Assembly (NCBI RefSeq): GCF_014649395.1 | Contig: NZ_BMSY01000008.1 | Coordinates: 186,001-250,000, forward strand | DNA from: Streptomyces aureoverticillatus | GTDB lineage: Bacteria > Actinomycetota > Actinomycetes > Streptomycetales > Streptomycetaceae | Reading direction: 5' to 3' | Length of the DNA: 64,000 nt | Shown: positions 33,391-42,887 of the stretch, one piece after another | How positions within the stretch are numbered: position 1 is the stretch's first letter | Layout of the letters: every line of letters starts with the position of its first letter | Made by a program: the position numbers and the translations under genes | Notes under the pieces: model-generated | Database searches by the model: none | What the model was told of the DNA's origin: nothing | What the model saw: only the letters and a program-made list of their open reading frames with translations

Positions 33391-33417
33391 CTGGCACTCT
33401 CACTCGATGAGTGCTAA
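33391..33417 (-). promoter_or_regulatory. CIRCE element (HrcA operator) before fmdB
   Basis: CTGGCACTC (33391-33399), nine bases, GAGTGCTAA (33409-33417). The right arm matches the CIRCE consensus TTAGCACTC-N9-GAGTGCTAA in all nine positions, the left in seven, and the spacer is exactly nine. It starts 11 bases upstream of the fmdB start and its left arm covers the end of the ribosome binding site. Confidence 0.8.
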
Positions 33418-33447
33418 CGACGATCCATAGTGACGTATTCCGCGGGA

Positions 33448-34722
33448 TCAGTCCACCGTGACCGGTACGCGGTGACCGACGCCACGTGCCACGGTCCGCC
33501 CCGAGGACTTCGGGGTGAGCCGCGACCGCAGGGTCAGCAGCACGGTCAGCGCGAGCGCCGTGCCGCCGAGCGGCACCAGGAATCCGGCGCCGTCCCAGAA
33601 GCGGTCCTCGAGCTGTCCGGCGACCGTGACGGCCGCCGCCTGCCCGAGCGCGACCGCGCCGGTGAGCCAGGTGAAGGCCTCCGTGCGCGCGGTCGCCGGG
33701 ACCAGGCTGTCGACCAGCGTGTAGCCGGTGATCAGGGCGGGCGCGATGCAGACGCCGACGAGCAGGCCGAGCCCGGCGAGCAGCAGCACGGAGTGCGCGG
33801 CCCACAGGCCGGAGGCCATCAGTGTCAGGGCGGCGTATCCGAGGACGAGCCGCCGCTGCGGGGCGATCTTCCAGGCGATGGCGCCGCAGGCGACTCCGGA
33901 GAGCATGTTTCCGGCGGCGAACGTGCCGTATAGGACCCCGTTCAGGCCGGGCTGTCCGATGGACTCGGTGAACGCGGCGAGCGAGACCTGCATGCCGCCG
34001 AAGACGGTGCCGATGCCGAGGAACGCGACGATCAGGACGCGCACACCGGGCACCCGGAGGGCCGAACCGTGCTCCACGCGCGCGTGGGCGTCGTCGCCCG
34101 CGGCGGAGGGCTGCGGCTGGGTGCTCTTCTGGGCCGCGAACAGCAGGCCGCCGACGAGCGTCAGACCGGCCTCCGCGAGGAGTCCGGCCGCCGGGTCGAC
34201 GCCGGTGCACAGCGCGGTGGCGACCAGCGGGCCGAGGACGAAGGTCAGCTCGTCGGTGACGGACTCGAAGGCCGCCGCGGTCTGCGCGAGCGGGGTGCCC
34301 TGGAGCTTGACGCCCCAGCGGGCCCGCACCATGGGCCCGATCTGCGGTGTCGAGGCGCCGGCGGGCACGGCGGCCGCGAACAGGGCCCACAGGGGCGCGT
34401 CGGACAGCGCGAGGACGGTGAGGGTGACGACGGACGCCGTGTGCACGAGAACGCCGGGGAGCAGCACGGCGCGCTGCCCGAACCGGTCGGCGAGCTTGCC
34501 CCCGAAGGGGGCGAACACCGCCATGGAGACGCCGGTGACCGCCGAGACGGCACCGGCGACTCCGTACGAGCCGGTGGTGTGCTGCACGAGCAGCACGATG
34601 GAGATGGTCAGCATCGCGAACGGCTGTCGCGCGGCGAATCCTGGGAGCAGGAAGGTCCAGGCGCGAGGGGTGCGCAGCAGCTGTCCGTAGCCCGGGCGGG
34701 GCTCGGTGACCGTGGATGCCAC
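33448..34722 (-). CDS. MFS transporter, 12 helices
   Basis: A 424-residue membrane transporter. It begins near MASTVTEPRPGYGQLLRTPR, with helix 1 FLLPGFAARQPFAMLTISIV and motif A-like GGKLADRFGQRAVLLPG between helices 2 and 3. Helix 7 follows a charged loop (KSTQPQPSAAGDDAHARVEH). It resembles sugar or drug efflux MFS proteins without close assignment. GTG 34722 has AAGGGCC just upstream. It stands between fmdB (67 bases) and the CPA1 antiporter, all on the minus strand. Confidence 0.85.
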   Translation of the reverse strand: MASTVTEPRPGYGQLLRTPRAWTFLLPGFAARQPFAMLTISIVLLVQHTTGSYGVAGAVSAVTGVSMAVFAPFGGKLADRFGQRAVLLPGVLVHTASVVTLTVLALSDAPLWALFAAAVPAGASTPQIGPMVRARWGVKLQGTPLAQTAAAFESVTDELTFVLGPLVATALCTGVDPAAGLLAEAGLTLVGGLLFAAQKSTQPQPSAAGDDAHARVEHGSALRVPGVRVLIVAFLGIGTVFGGMQVSLAAFTESIGQPGLNGVLYGTFAAGNMLSGVACGAIAWKIAPQRRLVLGYAALTLMASGLWAAHSVLLLAGLGLLVGVCIAPALITGYTLVDSLVPATARTEAFTWLTGAVALGQAAAVTVAGQLEDRFWDGAGFLVPLGGTALALTVLLTLRSRLTPKSSGRTVARGVGHRVPVTVD

Positions 34723-35020
34723 GGCCCTTGCCTTTCTGCTGCCTGGTAGCGCGGCCCCTTTTTGAGGGGCGACGGCGCCGAGAGCTGTCCTCTTGCGCAG
34801 AACTGCGGTAGATACCGGGCCGCCCACTGCGAGGGCGCCACGGCCGCCATACGGTCGCGCCAGCTCTGCTTCAGACAGAGTTGGTTCGATCAGGTTGGTA
34901 CGTCCCGTACGTCGCCGATGTCGCTGCGTACGTACGGAGTGTCCCTTCATCGTACAGGCGCTGCGCAAGCGACGCCTGTGATTACGAGAAGTGAGACCCC
35001 CACCACCTGCGATCCCGCCC

Positions 35021-36523
35021 CTACGGCTGGTGGCCCTCGGGCGGCCCCAGCCAGCCCACCAGCTTGCCGCCCTGGGCGACCGCCCGCAGTCGCTGCTCGG
35101 CCGCGTCGCGCACCGGGTCCGTGGCCACCACCAGGAGCTCGTCGTCGTGCCGCAGCACGGTCGTGGGGCCGGGTACGAAGGAGGTGCCGTCGCGCACGAT
35201 GAGGGTGACCGCCGACCCCTTGGGCAGGCGCAGCTCGCCGATCTCGACGCCGTGCAGGCGTGAGCCCTCCGGGACGGGCACCGAGAGCAGATGGCCGCGC
35301 AGGCGCTCCAGGGGCGCCGATTCGATGCCGAGGTCGGACGCCTCCGTGCCCTTGCCGAGGCCGAGGATCCTGGCGAGCCCCGGCAGCGTAGGGCCTTGTA
35401 CGAGCGTGTAGACGACGACCAGGACGAAGACGATGTTGAAGATCTCTTCGCTGTTGTCGACGCCGTTCACCATCGGGATGGTGGCGAGGATGATGGGCAC
35501 GGCGCCACGCAGTCCGGCCCAGGACATCAGCGCCTTCTCCTGCCAGGGCATCCGGAACGGCAGCAGACCCACGACGACCGAGAGGGGCCGGGCGACCGCG
35601 GTCAGGATGAGTCCGGTGATCACCGCGGGCCAGATGTCGTCGAGCAGCCGGTGCGGCGTCACCAGCAGGCCGAGCAGCACGAACATGCCGATCTGGGCGA
35701 TCCACCCGACGCCTTCGGCGAAGCCGCGGGTGGCCGCCCAGTGCGGCAGCTTGGCGTTGCCGAGCACCATGGCGGCCAGGTACACGGCGAGGAATCCACT
35801 GCCGTGGGCGAGGGCCCCGGCGGCGTACGCGGCGACGGCGATGGCCATCACGGCGATCGGATAGAGACCGGAAGCGGGCAGTGCCACATGCCGCAGGCCG
35901 TACGCGCCGAGCCATCCCACCGCGAGCCCGATGGCCGCGCCGATGGCCAGCTCCAGGGCTATCTCGCCCACCAGGACGTACCAGTGGTGCACCGGCCCCG
36001 CGGTGGAGAAGGCCACGACCAGGATCACCACCGGGGCGTCGTTGAACCCCGATTCCGCCTCCAGGACGCCCGTCACCCGGGACGGGAGCGGCACCCTGCG
36101 CAGCACGGAGAAGACGGCCGCCGCGTCCGTCGAGGACACCACCGCGCCGATGATGAGCGCCTGGCGCCACTCGAGCCCGACGAGGTAGTGCGCGCCGGCG
36201 GCCGTCACACCGACGCTGACGGCGACGCCGACGATCGCCAGGGAGGCCGCGGCGGACAGGGCCGGCTTGATCTCCGTCCACTTCGTGCCGAGGCCGCCCT
36301 CGGCCAGGATCACGACCAGCGCCGCATAGCCGATGACCTGCGTGAGCTGGGCGTTGTTGAAGGTGACGCTGCCGATGCCGTCCTGGCCCATGGCGACGCC
36401 GATGCCGAGGTAGAGCAGCAGGCTGGGCAGCCCGCTGCGGGAGGAGAGGCGCACCGCGACGACCGCGACGAGCAGGACGAGCGAGCTGATGAGCAGAAGC
36501 TGATTGAGGTCGTGGACAGACAG
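35021..36523 (-). CDS. CPA1 cation/proton antiporter with TrkA-C domain
   Basis: A 500-residue NhaP2/KhaP-type K+ or Na+/H+ antiporter. Twelve or so helices; ESGFNDAPVVILVVAFSTAG carries the ion-binding Asp pair, and WAGLRGAVPIILATIPMVNG is the second signature. A C-terminal TrkA-C domain (residues about 410-490; SRLHGVEIGELRLPKGSAV) can bind nucleotides. The first helix, LNQLLLISSLVLLVAVVAV, is only included if translation starts at CTG 36523, which has GGAAGGAA seven bases upstream; GTG 36456 would remove that helix. So a CTG start is most likely. Confidence 0.87.
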   Translation of the reverse strand: MSVHDLNQLLLISSLVLLVAVVAVRLSSRSGLPSLLLYLGIGVAMGQDGIGSVTFNNAQLTQVIGYAALVVILAEGGLGTKWTEIKPALSAAASLAIVGVAVSVGVTAAGAHYLVGLEWRQALIIGAVVSSTDAAAVFSVLRRVPLPSRVTGVLEAESGFNDAPVVILVVAFSTAGPVHHWYVLVGEIALELAIGAAIGLAVGWLGAYGLRHVALPASGLYPIAVMAIAVAAYAAGALAHGSGFLAVYLAAMVLGNAKLPHWAATRGFAEGVGWIAQIGMFVLLGLLVTPHRLLDDIWPAVITGLILTAVARPLSVVVGLLPFRMPWQEKALMSWAGLRGAVPIILATIPMVNGVDNSEEIFNIVFVLVVVYTLVQGPTLPGLARILGLGKGTEASDLGIESAPLERLRGHLLSVPVPEGSRLHGVEIGELRLPKGSAVTLIVRDGTSFVPGPTTVLRHDDELLVVATDPVRDAAEQRLRAVAQGGKLVGWLGPPEGHQP

Positions 36524-36794
36524 GGGCCGTTCCTTCCGTCGTGCGAGCCGTGATGCTTCGTTACGTTACCTAAGCTTTAACGCGCTCTTGACGCGCGCCC
36601 CTGCGCCCCAACTATGATGTTCGAACCTTCGTTCGATGTCGCTGCTGTGCGGCGCACAGGGATTCCTCGGTGCGGTGCGCGGGGATTCCGACTCCGCGTC
36701 CGGGGCCGTATCGCCCTGCGCCTATGGTTGCTCCAGCACTCCAGGACCCGCACAAGCCCCGCCCTGCCGCTCGCGAAGGACAGCAAGGACAGCG
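36524..36794. other. Divergent region between antiporter and acylase genes
   Basis: A 271-bp gap holding TTGACG (36588-36593), TATGAT (36613-36618) and a perfect SOS box (36621-36636) on the plus strand. The remaining 150 bases to the acylase start look like a leader with no convincing gene. Confidence 0.5.
36588..36636 (+). promoter_or_regulatory. Promoter overlapped by a perfect LexA (SOS) box
   Basis: TTGACG-N19-TATGAT forms a housekeeping-type promoter with a long spacer. Directly behind it lies TCGAACCTTCGTTCGA (36621-36636), exactly TCGAAC-N4-GTTCGA, the actinobacterial LexA site. LexA bound there would cover the transcription start near 36625. Confidence 0.7.
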
Positions 36795-39662
36795 ATGCCC
36801 TCCAACACCAACGCCTCTTCCGGTCGCAAGTCCGGTAGGAAGAAGGGGCGCCGAGCCCGACTGATCGTGATCGTGCTGGTCCTGGCCGTCGTAGGAGGCA
36901 TCGGTTTCGGCGCGTACTGGAGCGTCAGCACCGTTCGTGCCTCCTTCCCGCAGACCACCGGGTCCATCGACCTGAAGGGTCTGTCGGGCCCGGTCGAGGT
37001 GAAGCGCGACGGCAACGGCATTCCGCAGATCTACGCCGAGTCCGACGAGGACCTGTTCATGGCACAGGGCTTCGTGCAGGCGCAGGACCGCTTCTGGGAG
37101 ATGGACGTACGCCGCCATATGACCTCCGGTCGGCTCTCCGAGATGTTCGGCAAGAGCCAGGTCAAGACCGATGAGTTCCTGCGCACCCTCGGCTGGCACC
37201 GTGTCGCCGAGAAGGAGTACGACTCCAAGCTCTCGCCGCGGACGAAGAAGTACCTCCAGGCGTACGCCAAGGGGGTCAACGCCTACCTCGACGGCAAGGA
37301 CGGCGAGGAGATCTCCGTCGAGTACGCGGCGCTGTCCTTCGAGAACGACTACAAGCCGCAGCAGTGGACACCCGTCGACTCGATCGCCTGGCTCAAGGCC
37401 ATGGCCTGGGACCTGCGCGGCAACATGCAGGACGAGATCGACCGCTCCTTGATGACGAGCCGCCTCGGCCCGTCGCAGATCAAGGACCTCTACCCCGAGT
37501 ACCCGTACGACCTGCACAAGCCCATCGTCCAGGAGGGCCGCTACAACGGGGTCACCGAGAAGTTCGACGGCGACGACTCGGCGGGTGGCCAGACGCAGAC
37601 CGGCGCGGGCGACGCGAGCACCGGCACGGGCGGTACCGGCACGGGCGGTACCGGTACCGGTACGGGCACTGGTACCGGCGGCACGGGTACAGGCACCGGC
37701 ACCGGCGGGACCGCCGGCACCGGCCTCTCGGGCAACGCCCAGAGCTCCGGCAGCGGCCTCCAGTCCCAGCTCTCGGGCATCTCCGACGTCCTCGACAAGG
37801 TCCCGGACGCGGGCCTCGGCTCGAACGGCAACGGCATCGGATCCAACTCGTGGGTGGTCTCCGGAGCCCACACCATCACCGGCAAGCCCCTCCTTGCCAA
37901 CGATCCGCACCTCGCGCCGCAGCTTCCGTCCGTCTGGTACCAGATGGGCCTGCACTGCAAGTCCGTGTCGTCCAAGTGCCAGTACGACGTCAGCGGCTAC
38001 ACCTTCTCCGGCATGCCCGGCGTGGTCATCGGCCACAACCAGGACATCGCCTGGGGCATGACGAACCTCGGTGCCGACGTCACCGACCTCTACCTGGAGA
38101 AGTTCACCGCCGACGGCTACCAGTACGGCGGCAAGGTCGTGCCCTTCAAGTCCCGCGAGGAGAAGATCAAGGTCGCGGGCGGCAAGACCAAGACCATCAC
38201 GGTCCGCGAGACGAACAACGGCCCGCTGATCTCCGACCGCGACGACGAACTGGTCAAGGTCGGCAAGAAGGCCCAGGTCGACGCGTCCGCCCCGGACCGC
38301 GGCGACGGCTACGGCATCGCGCTGCGCTGGACCGCGCTTGAGCCCGGCAAGTCCATGGACGCCGTCTTCGCGCTCAACAAGGCCAAGGACTTCAAGGACT
38401 TCCGCAAGGCCGCGGCCTCCTTCGAGGTGCCCTCGCAGAACCTGATCTACGCCGACACCAAGGGCAACATCGGCTACCAGGCGCCCGGCAGGATCCCCAC
38501 CCGCGGCAAGGGCGACGGCTCGCTCCCCTCGCCCGGCTGGGACCCCGCCTACCGCTGGGGCAAGCCCATCCCGCAGGACGCGCTGCCCTACGAGTACAAC
38601 CCCAAGCGCGGCTACATCGTCACCGCCAACCAGGCCGTGATCGACGACAGCGACGCCGAGAAGTACCCGTACAAGCTCACCTCGGACTGGGGCTACGGCG
38701 CGCGCAGCCAGCGCATCGAGGACCTCATCAAGTCCAAGACGAAGAACGGCGGCAAGATCTCCACGGAGGACATGCGGCTGATGCAGTCGGACAACAGCAG
38801 CGAGATCGCCCGGCTGCTCGTGCCCAAGCTGCTGAAGATCGACATCAACGACAAGCACGTCCGCGAGGCGCAGAAGCTCCTGGAGGGCTGGGACTACACC
38901 CAGGACGCCGACTCGGCGGCGGCCGCGTACTTCAACGCGGTCTGGCGCAGCATCCTGCAGCTCTCCATCGGCAACAAGCTCCCCAAGGAGCTGCGGGTCA
39001 AGGGCCAGTGCCTGTCGGTGGAGCCCGCGGGCAACACCCGCCCCGCCGACGAGGAGAACCGGGTGCGCGAGTGCGGCGAGCGCGACGCGGACTCCGCGCA
39101 GCCCGACGGCGGCGACCGCTACTTCGAGGTCATCCGCAAGATCCTCGACGACCAGGACAACGACTGGTGGAAGACGCCGGGCACGCGCACGGACGCGGAG
39201 ACCAAGAACCGCGACCAGCTGTTCGCGCGCGCCATGGAGGACGCCCGCTGGGACCTCACGGCCAAGCTCGGCAAGGACATCGACACCTGGAGCTGGGGGC
39301 GCCTGCACACCCTCACGCTGAAGAACCAGACGCTCGGCACCGACGGTCCCGGCTGGCTCCAGTGGGTGCTCAACCGCGGCCCCTGGAAGCTGGGCGGCGG
39401 CGAGGCCACGGTCAACGCCACCGGCTGGAACGCGGCGGGCGGCTACGGAGTGATCTGGGTGCCCTCGATGCGGATGGTCGTGAACCTGAAGGACCTCGAC
39501 AAGTCCCGGTGGATCAACCTCACCGGCGCGTCCGGGCACGCCTACAGCGATCACTACACCGACCAGACCAGCAAGTGGATCAAGGGCGAACTGCTGCCGT
39601 GGGCCTACTCCGAGAAGGCCGTCGACGACAGCACGGACGACACCCTGGTGCTCAAGCCCTGA
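36795..39662 (+). CDS. Penicillin acylase family protein (Ntn hydrolase)
   Basis: A 955-residue precursor. Residues 20-45 (ARLIVIVLVLAVVGGIGFGA) form a membrane anchor or signal. The alpha chain (VKRDGNGIPQIYAESDEDLF, MAQGFVQAQDRFWEMDVRRH) is followed by a Gly/Thr spacer (residues about 263-310, TGTGGTGTGGTG repeats), then the beta chain starting at nucleophile Ser350 in GIGSNSWVVSG after self-cleavage. LLANDPHLAPQLPSVWYQMG is typical of the family. Members split amide bonds of penicillins, acyl-homoserine lactones or lipopeptides. ATG 36795 has AAGGA upstream. A SOS box lies 160 bases upstream. Confidence 0.88.
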   Translation: MPSNTNASSGRKSGRKKGRRARLIVIVLVLAVVGGIGFGAYWSVSTVRASFPQTTGSIDLKGLSGPVEVKRDGNGIPQIYAESDEDLFMAQGFVQAQDRFWEMDVRRHMTSGRLSEMFGKSQVKTDEFLRTLGWHRVAEKEYDSKLSPRTKKYLQAYAKGVNAYLDGKDGEEISVEYAALSFENDYKPQQWTPVDSIAWLKAMAWDLRGNMQDEIDRSLMTSRLGPSQIKDLYPEYPYDLHKPIVQEGRYNGVTEKFDGDDSAGGQTQTGAGDASTGTGGTGTGGTGTGTGTGTGGTGTGTGTGGTAGTGLSGNAQSSGSGLQSQLSGISDVLDKVPDAGLGSNGNGIGSNSWVVSGAHTITGKPLLANDPHLAPQLPSVWYQMGLHCKSVSSKCQYDVSGYTFSGMPGVVIGHNQDIAWGMTNLGADVTDLYLEKFTADGYQYGGKVVPFKSREEKIKVAGGKTKTITVRETNNGPLISDRDDELVKVGKKAQVDASAPDRGDGYGIALRWTALEPGKSMDAVFALNKAKDFKDFRKAAASFEVPSQNLIYADTKGNIGYQAPGRIPTRGKGDGSLPSPGWDPAYRWGKPIPQDALPYEYNPKRGYIVTANQAVIDDSDAEKYPYKLTSDWGYGARSQRIEDLIKSKTKNGGKISTEDMRLMQSDNSSEIARLLVPKLLKIDINDKHVREAQKLLEGWDYTQDADSAAAAYFNAVWRSILQLSIGNKLPKELRVKGQCLSVEPAGNTRPADEENRVRECGERDADSAQPDGGDRYFEVIRKILDDQDNDWWKTPGTRTDAETKNRDQLFARAMEDARWDLTAKLGKDIDTWSWGRLHTLTLKNQTLGTDGPGWLQWVLNRGPWKLGGGEATVNATGWNAAGGYGVIWVPSMRMVVNLKDLDKSRWINLTGASGHAYSDHYTDQTSKWIKGELLPWAYSEKAVDDSTDDTLVLKP

Positions 39663-39675
39663 CGGGCCGGTGACA

Positions 39676-39717
39676 GGCCAAGGGGCCCTCCACGCGCGCG
39701 TGGAGGGCCCCTTGGCC
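39676..39717. terminator. Bidirectional terminator: 42-bp perfect palindrome
   Basis: GGCCAAGGGGCCCTCCACGC and its exact complement form 21-bp arms with no spacer (39676-39717). It sits between the stops of the convergent acylase (39662) and cyclo-ligase (39774) genes. Confidence 0.93.
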
Positions 39718-39773
39718 GTCCTGGAGCCTGCCGTTCTGGAGCGCGCGCCGGTCACCCCAGCAGCGTGCGCCGG

Positions 39774-40385
39774 TCACGCGAATCGGCGTACCGCCGAAGG
39801 TGTCACCACCGCGTGCACCGGAAGGTCGTGCGCCTCCCCGGGGACATGCGCGACGACTTCGGAGTCGTACAGCAGCACCACGAGCGCCGGGGAGAGGGCC
39901 GCGCGCGCCAGGCGGGCGAGCACCCGGTCGTACGACCCGCCGCCGCGCCCGAGCCGCGTCCCGCGCGCGTCCACCGCCAGCCCCGGGAGCAGCACCGCGT
40001 CCGCCTCCAGGACGGCGCCGGGCCCGAGCCGCGCCCCCGCGGGCTCCAACAGCGTCATCTTTCCCGCGTGTTGTACGGGGACGAGGGAGTCGGGGCCGTC
40101 GTACGCGGCCCAGTCCAGGTCGTTGTCGGGGAGCAGGACCGGCAGCAGGACGCGTGTCCCGCGCGTGTGGAGGGCGTCCAGGAGGGCGCGGGTGCCGGGC
40201 TCGGTGCCTACGGAGACGTACGCCGCGACGGTGCGCGCGTGGGAGAGTTCGGGAAGCTCCAGGGCGCGCTCGGCCAGGGCCGCGGCCGCCTTCTGTGTGT
40301 CACCGGGCGTCAACCCGCTTCTTACCGCGAGGATCTCTCCCCGCAATGTGCGCTTGTTTCCCTTGCCGGGGCCGGGTTGATCCAT
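39774..40385 (-). CDS. 5-formyltetrahydrofolate cyclo-ligase
   Basis: A 203-residue enzyme that uses ATP to convert 5-formyl-THF to 5,10-methenyl-THF. Start KGNKRTLRGEILAVRSGLTP; substrate residues in SVGTEPGTRALLDAL; VLLPVLLPDNDLDWAAY; and the strong signature GTRLGRGGGSYDRVLARL. It is close to the usual length (about 190-200). ATG 40385 has no close ribosome site; AAGGA is 16 bases away. Divergent from galU with 94 bases between. Confidence 0.9.
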   Translation of the reverse strand: MDQPGPGKGNKRTLRGEILAVRSGLTPGDTQKAAAALAERALELPELSHARTVAAYVSVGTEPGTRALLDALHTRGTRVLLPVLLPDNDLDWAAYDGPDSLVPVQHAGKMTLLEPAGARLGPGAVLEADAVLLPGLAVDARGTRLGRGGGSYDRVLARLARAALSPALVVLLYDSEVVAHVPGEAHDLPVHAVVTPSAVRRFA

Positions 40386-40479
40386 GGTGAACTCACAAAT
40401 CCTTCCTATTGTGCTCACATGTGGGCCAATATTCCGGAGCCACAGATTCCACGCATAGGCACCGGTTAAGGTAACGCTC

Positions 40480-41406
40480 ATGACTGAGTCTCACCCCAAG
40501 ATCACCAAGGCTGTCATCCCAGCAGCGGGTCTTGGCACGCGCTTCTTGCCCGCCACGAAGGCCACGCCCAAGGAGATGCTGCCGGTCGTCGACAAGCCGG
40601 CGATCCAGTACGTGGTCGAGGAGGCCGTCGCCGCGGGCCTGGACGACGTCCTGATGATCACGGGGCGCAACAAGCGTCCCCTGGAGGACCACTTCGACCG
40701 CAACTACGAGCTGGAATCCGCCCTGGCGAAGAAGGGCGACGAATCCCGGCTCGCGAAGGTCCAGGAGTCCAGCGACCTGGCAACCATGCACTACGTCCGC
40801 CAGGGCGACCCCAGAGGTCTCGGTCACGCCGTCCTGTGCGCCGCTCCGCACGTCGGCCGCGAGCCGTTCGCCGTCCTCCTCGGCGACGACCTGATCGACC
40901 CGCGCGACCCGCTGCTCGCGCGCATGGTGGAGGTCCAGGAGCGGCACGGCGGCAGCGTCGTCGCGCTCATGGAGGTCGCGCCCGAGCAGATCCACCTCTA
41001 CGGCTGCGCGGCGGTCAAGCCCACCGATGACGCTGACGTCGTCGAAGTCACCGGGCTGGTGGAGAAGCCGGAACCCGCCGAGGCGCCCAGCAACTACGCG
41101 ATCATCGGACGCTACGTCCTCGACCCGCACATCTTCGACATACTGCGCAAGACCGAGCCGGGCCGCGGCGGCGAGATCCAGCTCACCGACGCGCTCCAGC
41201 AGCTCGCGGCCACGCATCACTCAGCGGCTGACGCCGCGGGGAAGGCCGGCGGCCCGGTGCACGGCGTGGTCTTCAAGGGCCGCCGCTATGACACCGGCGA
41301 CCGCGGCGACTATCTGCGTGCCATTGTCAGACTCGCGTGCGAACGTGAAGACCTGGGCCCCGACTTCAAGGCCTGGCTTCGCAGTTACGTCACCGAGGAG
41401 ATGTAG
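40480..41406 (+). CDS. galU: UTP-glucose-1-phosphate uridylyltransferase
   Basis: A 308-residue nucleotidyltransferase making UDP-glucose, a precursor of wall and capsule sugars. Nucleotide loop [39 protein letters not shown], uridine contact [29 protein letters not shown] with the metal-binding Asp, [24 protein letters not shown] lies 8 bases before ATG 40480. It leads the run galU-glp-moaC-mog-rimJ-glpR; the next gene starts 3 bases after its stop. Confidence 0.95.
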   Translation: MTESHPKITKAVIPAAGLGTRFLPATKATPKEMLPVVDKPAIQYVVEEAVAAGLDDVLMITGRNKRPLEDHFDRNYELESALAKKGDESRLAKVQESSDLATMHYVRQGDPRGLGHAVLCAAPHVGREPFAVLLGDDLIDPRDPLLARMVEVQERHGGSVVALMEVAPEQIHLYGCAAVKPTDDADVVEVTGLVEKPEPAEAPSNYAIIGRYVLDPHIFDILRKTEPGRGGEIQLTDALQQLAATHHSAADAAGKAGGPVHGVVFKGRRYDTGDRGDYLRAIVRLACEREDLGPDFKAWLRSYVTEEM

Positions 41407-41409
41407 CAC

Positions 41410-42762
41410 TTGAGCAGCAGCGGCACGACGACGCACCACGGCACCGGCCGGGACCAGCTCTGGTCGGTGGACGAGCATCTGGACGACATCCTCGCGACCG
41501 TCAGGCCGCTGGAGCCCATCGAGCTCCAGCTCCTCGACGCGCAGGGCTGCGTCCTCGTGGAGGACGTCACGGTGCCCGTCTCGCTGCCGCCCTTCGACAA
41601 CAGCTCCATGGACGGGTACGCGGTGCGGGTCGCCGATGTCGCGGGCGCCGGCGAGGAGTTCCCCGCCGTCCTGACCGTCATCGGCGACGTCGCCGCGGGC
41701 CAGGGCGAGCAGCCCACCGTCGGCGCGGGCCAGGCCGCCCGCATCATGACCGGAGCCCCGCTGCCGCCCGGCGCCGAGGCCGTGGTGCCCGTGGAGTGGA
41801 CCGACGGCGGGCTCGGCGAGGGCCCCGCCACCGGCATGCGCGCCCACAGCGCCGCCCCCGAAGGCGCCTCCGGGGAAGTTCGCGTCTATCGCCCGGCCGA
41901 GGCTCGCGCGCACGTGCGCGCACAGGGCAGCGACGTCCGCGCGGGCGACCGCGCCCTGACCGCCGGGACGGTCCTCGGCGCCCCGCAGATCGCCCTGCTC
42001 GCCGCGATCGGCCGAGGCACGGTCAAGGTGCGCCCGCGCCCCCGCGTGGTCGTCCTGTCCACCGGCAGCGAACTGGTCCAGCCCGGCGAGCAGTTGGGCG
42101 CCGGCCAGATCTTCGACTCCAACAGCTTCGCCCTCACCGCCGCAGCCCGCGAGGCCGGAGCCATCGCCTACCGCGTCGGCGCGGTCACCGACGACGCCGA
42201 GACGCTGCGCTCCACCATCGAGGACCAGCTCATCCGCGCCGACCTGGTCGTCACCACGGGCGGCGTCAGCGTGGGGGCGTACGACGTCGTCAAGGAGGCC
42301 CTGGACTCCATCGGCGACCCGGACGACGAGGAGGGCCTCGGCGCGGGCGGCGGCGTCGAGTTCCGCAAGCTCGCCATGCAGCCCGGCAAGCCGCAGGGCT
42401 TCGGCGCCATCGGCCCGGACCACACCCCGCTGCTCGCCCTGCCGGGCAACCCCGTGTCCTCGTACGTCTCCTTCGAGATCTTCGTACGTCCCGCCGTGCG
42501 CGCCCTCATGGGCCTGCCGGACGTGCACCGGCCCACGGTCCGGGCCCGGCTCACGGCCGACGAGGCGCTGACCTCGCCGGCCGGGCGGCGCCAGTTCCTG
42601 CGCGGGCGGCACGACGCCGACGCGGGCACGGTGGCGCCGGTCGGCGGCGCGGGATCGCACCTCGTCGCCGCCCTCGCGCAGGCCGACGCGCTGATCGTCG
42701 TCCCCGAGGACACCACGTCCGTCGAGCCCGGCACGGAGGTCGACGTGGTGCTGCTCGGCTGA
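41410..42762 (+). CDS. glp: Gephyrin-like molybdotransferase Glp / MoeA
   Basis: A 450-residue MoeA-type enzyme (insertion of molybdate into molybdopterin). Domain III MoaB-like core: [20 protein letters not shown] and [20 protein letters not shown]; MoeA-specific [57 protein letters not shown]; domain [18 protein letters not shown] 41410 follows the galU stop directly. Next to galU and a GlpR/SepX-like gene, it matches Corynebacterium Glp, which binds FtsZ and the membrane receptor GlpR in cell division. It may do both jobs. Confidence 0.9.
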   Translation: MSSSGTTTHHGTGRDQLWSVDEHLDDILATVRPLEPIELQLLDAQGCVLVEDVTVPVSLPPFDNSSMDGYAVRVADVAGAGEEFPAVLTVIGDVAAGQGEQPTVGAGQAARIMTGAPLPPGAEAVVPVEWTDGGLGEGPATGMRAHSAAPEGASGEVRVYRPAEARAHVRAQGSDVRAGDRALTAGTVLGAPQIALLAAIGRGTVKVRPRPRVVVLSTGSELVQPGEQLGAGQIFDSNSFALTAAAREAGAIAYRVGAVTDDAETLRSTIEDQLIRADLVVTTGGVSVGAYDVVKEALDSIGDPDDEEGLGAGGGVEFRKLAMQPGKPQGFGAIGPDHTPLLALPGNPVSSYVSFEIFVRPAVRALMGLPDVHRPTVRARLTADEALTSPAGRRQFLRGRHDADAGTVAPVGGAGSHLVAALAQADALIVVPEDTTSVEPGTEVDVVLLG

Positions 42763-42887
42763 CCGGCCGCGCAGGCCGGGCGGGGCGCGAGGGGCTCCGG
42801 CGGGGCGGCGCCGGGGCGGTACTGTGTCGCGCACAGCAGGCCCGCGCACCGCACCGCGCGGAGCCCGGACCGGGAGCGCCACAGCAC

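Noticed and set aside
36614-36838. A 74-codon ORF directly behind the SOS-box promoter.
   Set aside because: No ribosome site; arginine-rich shadow overlapping the acylase start. The promoter more likely serves the acylase.
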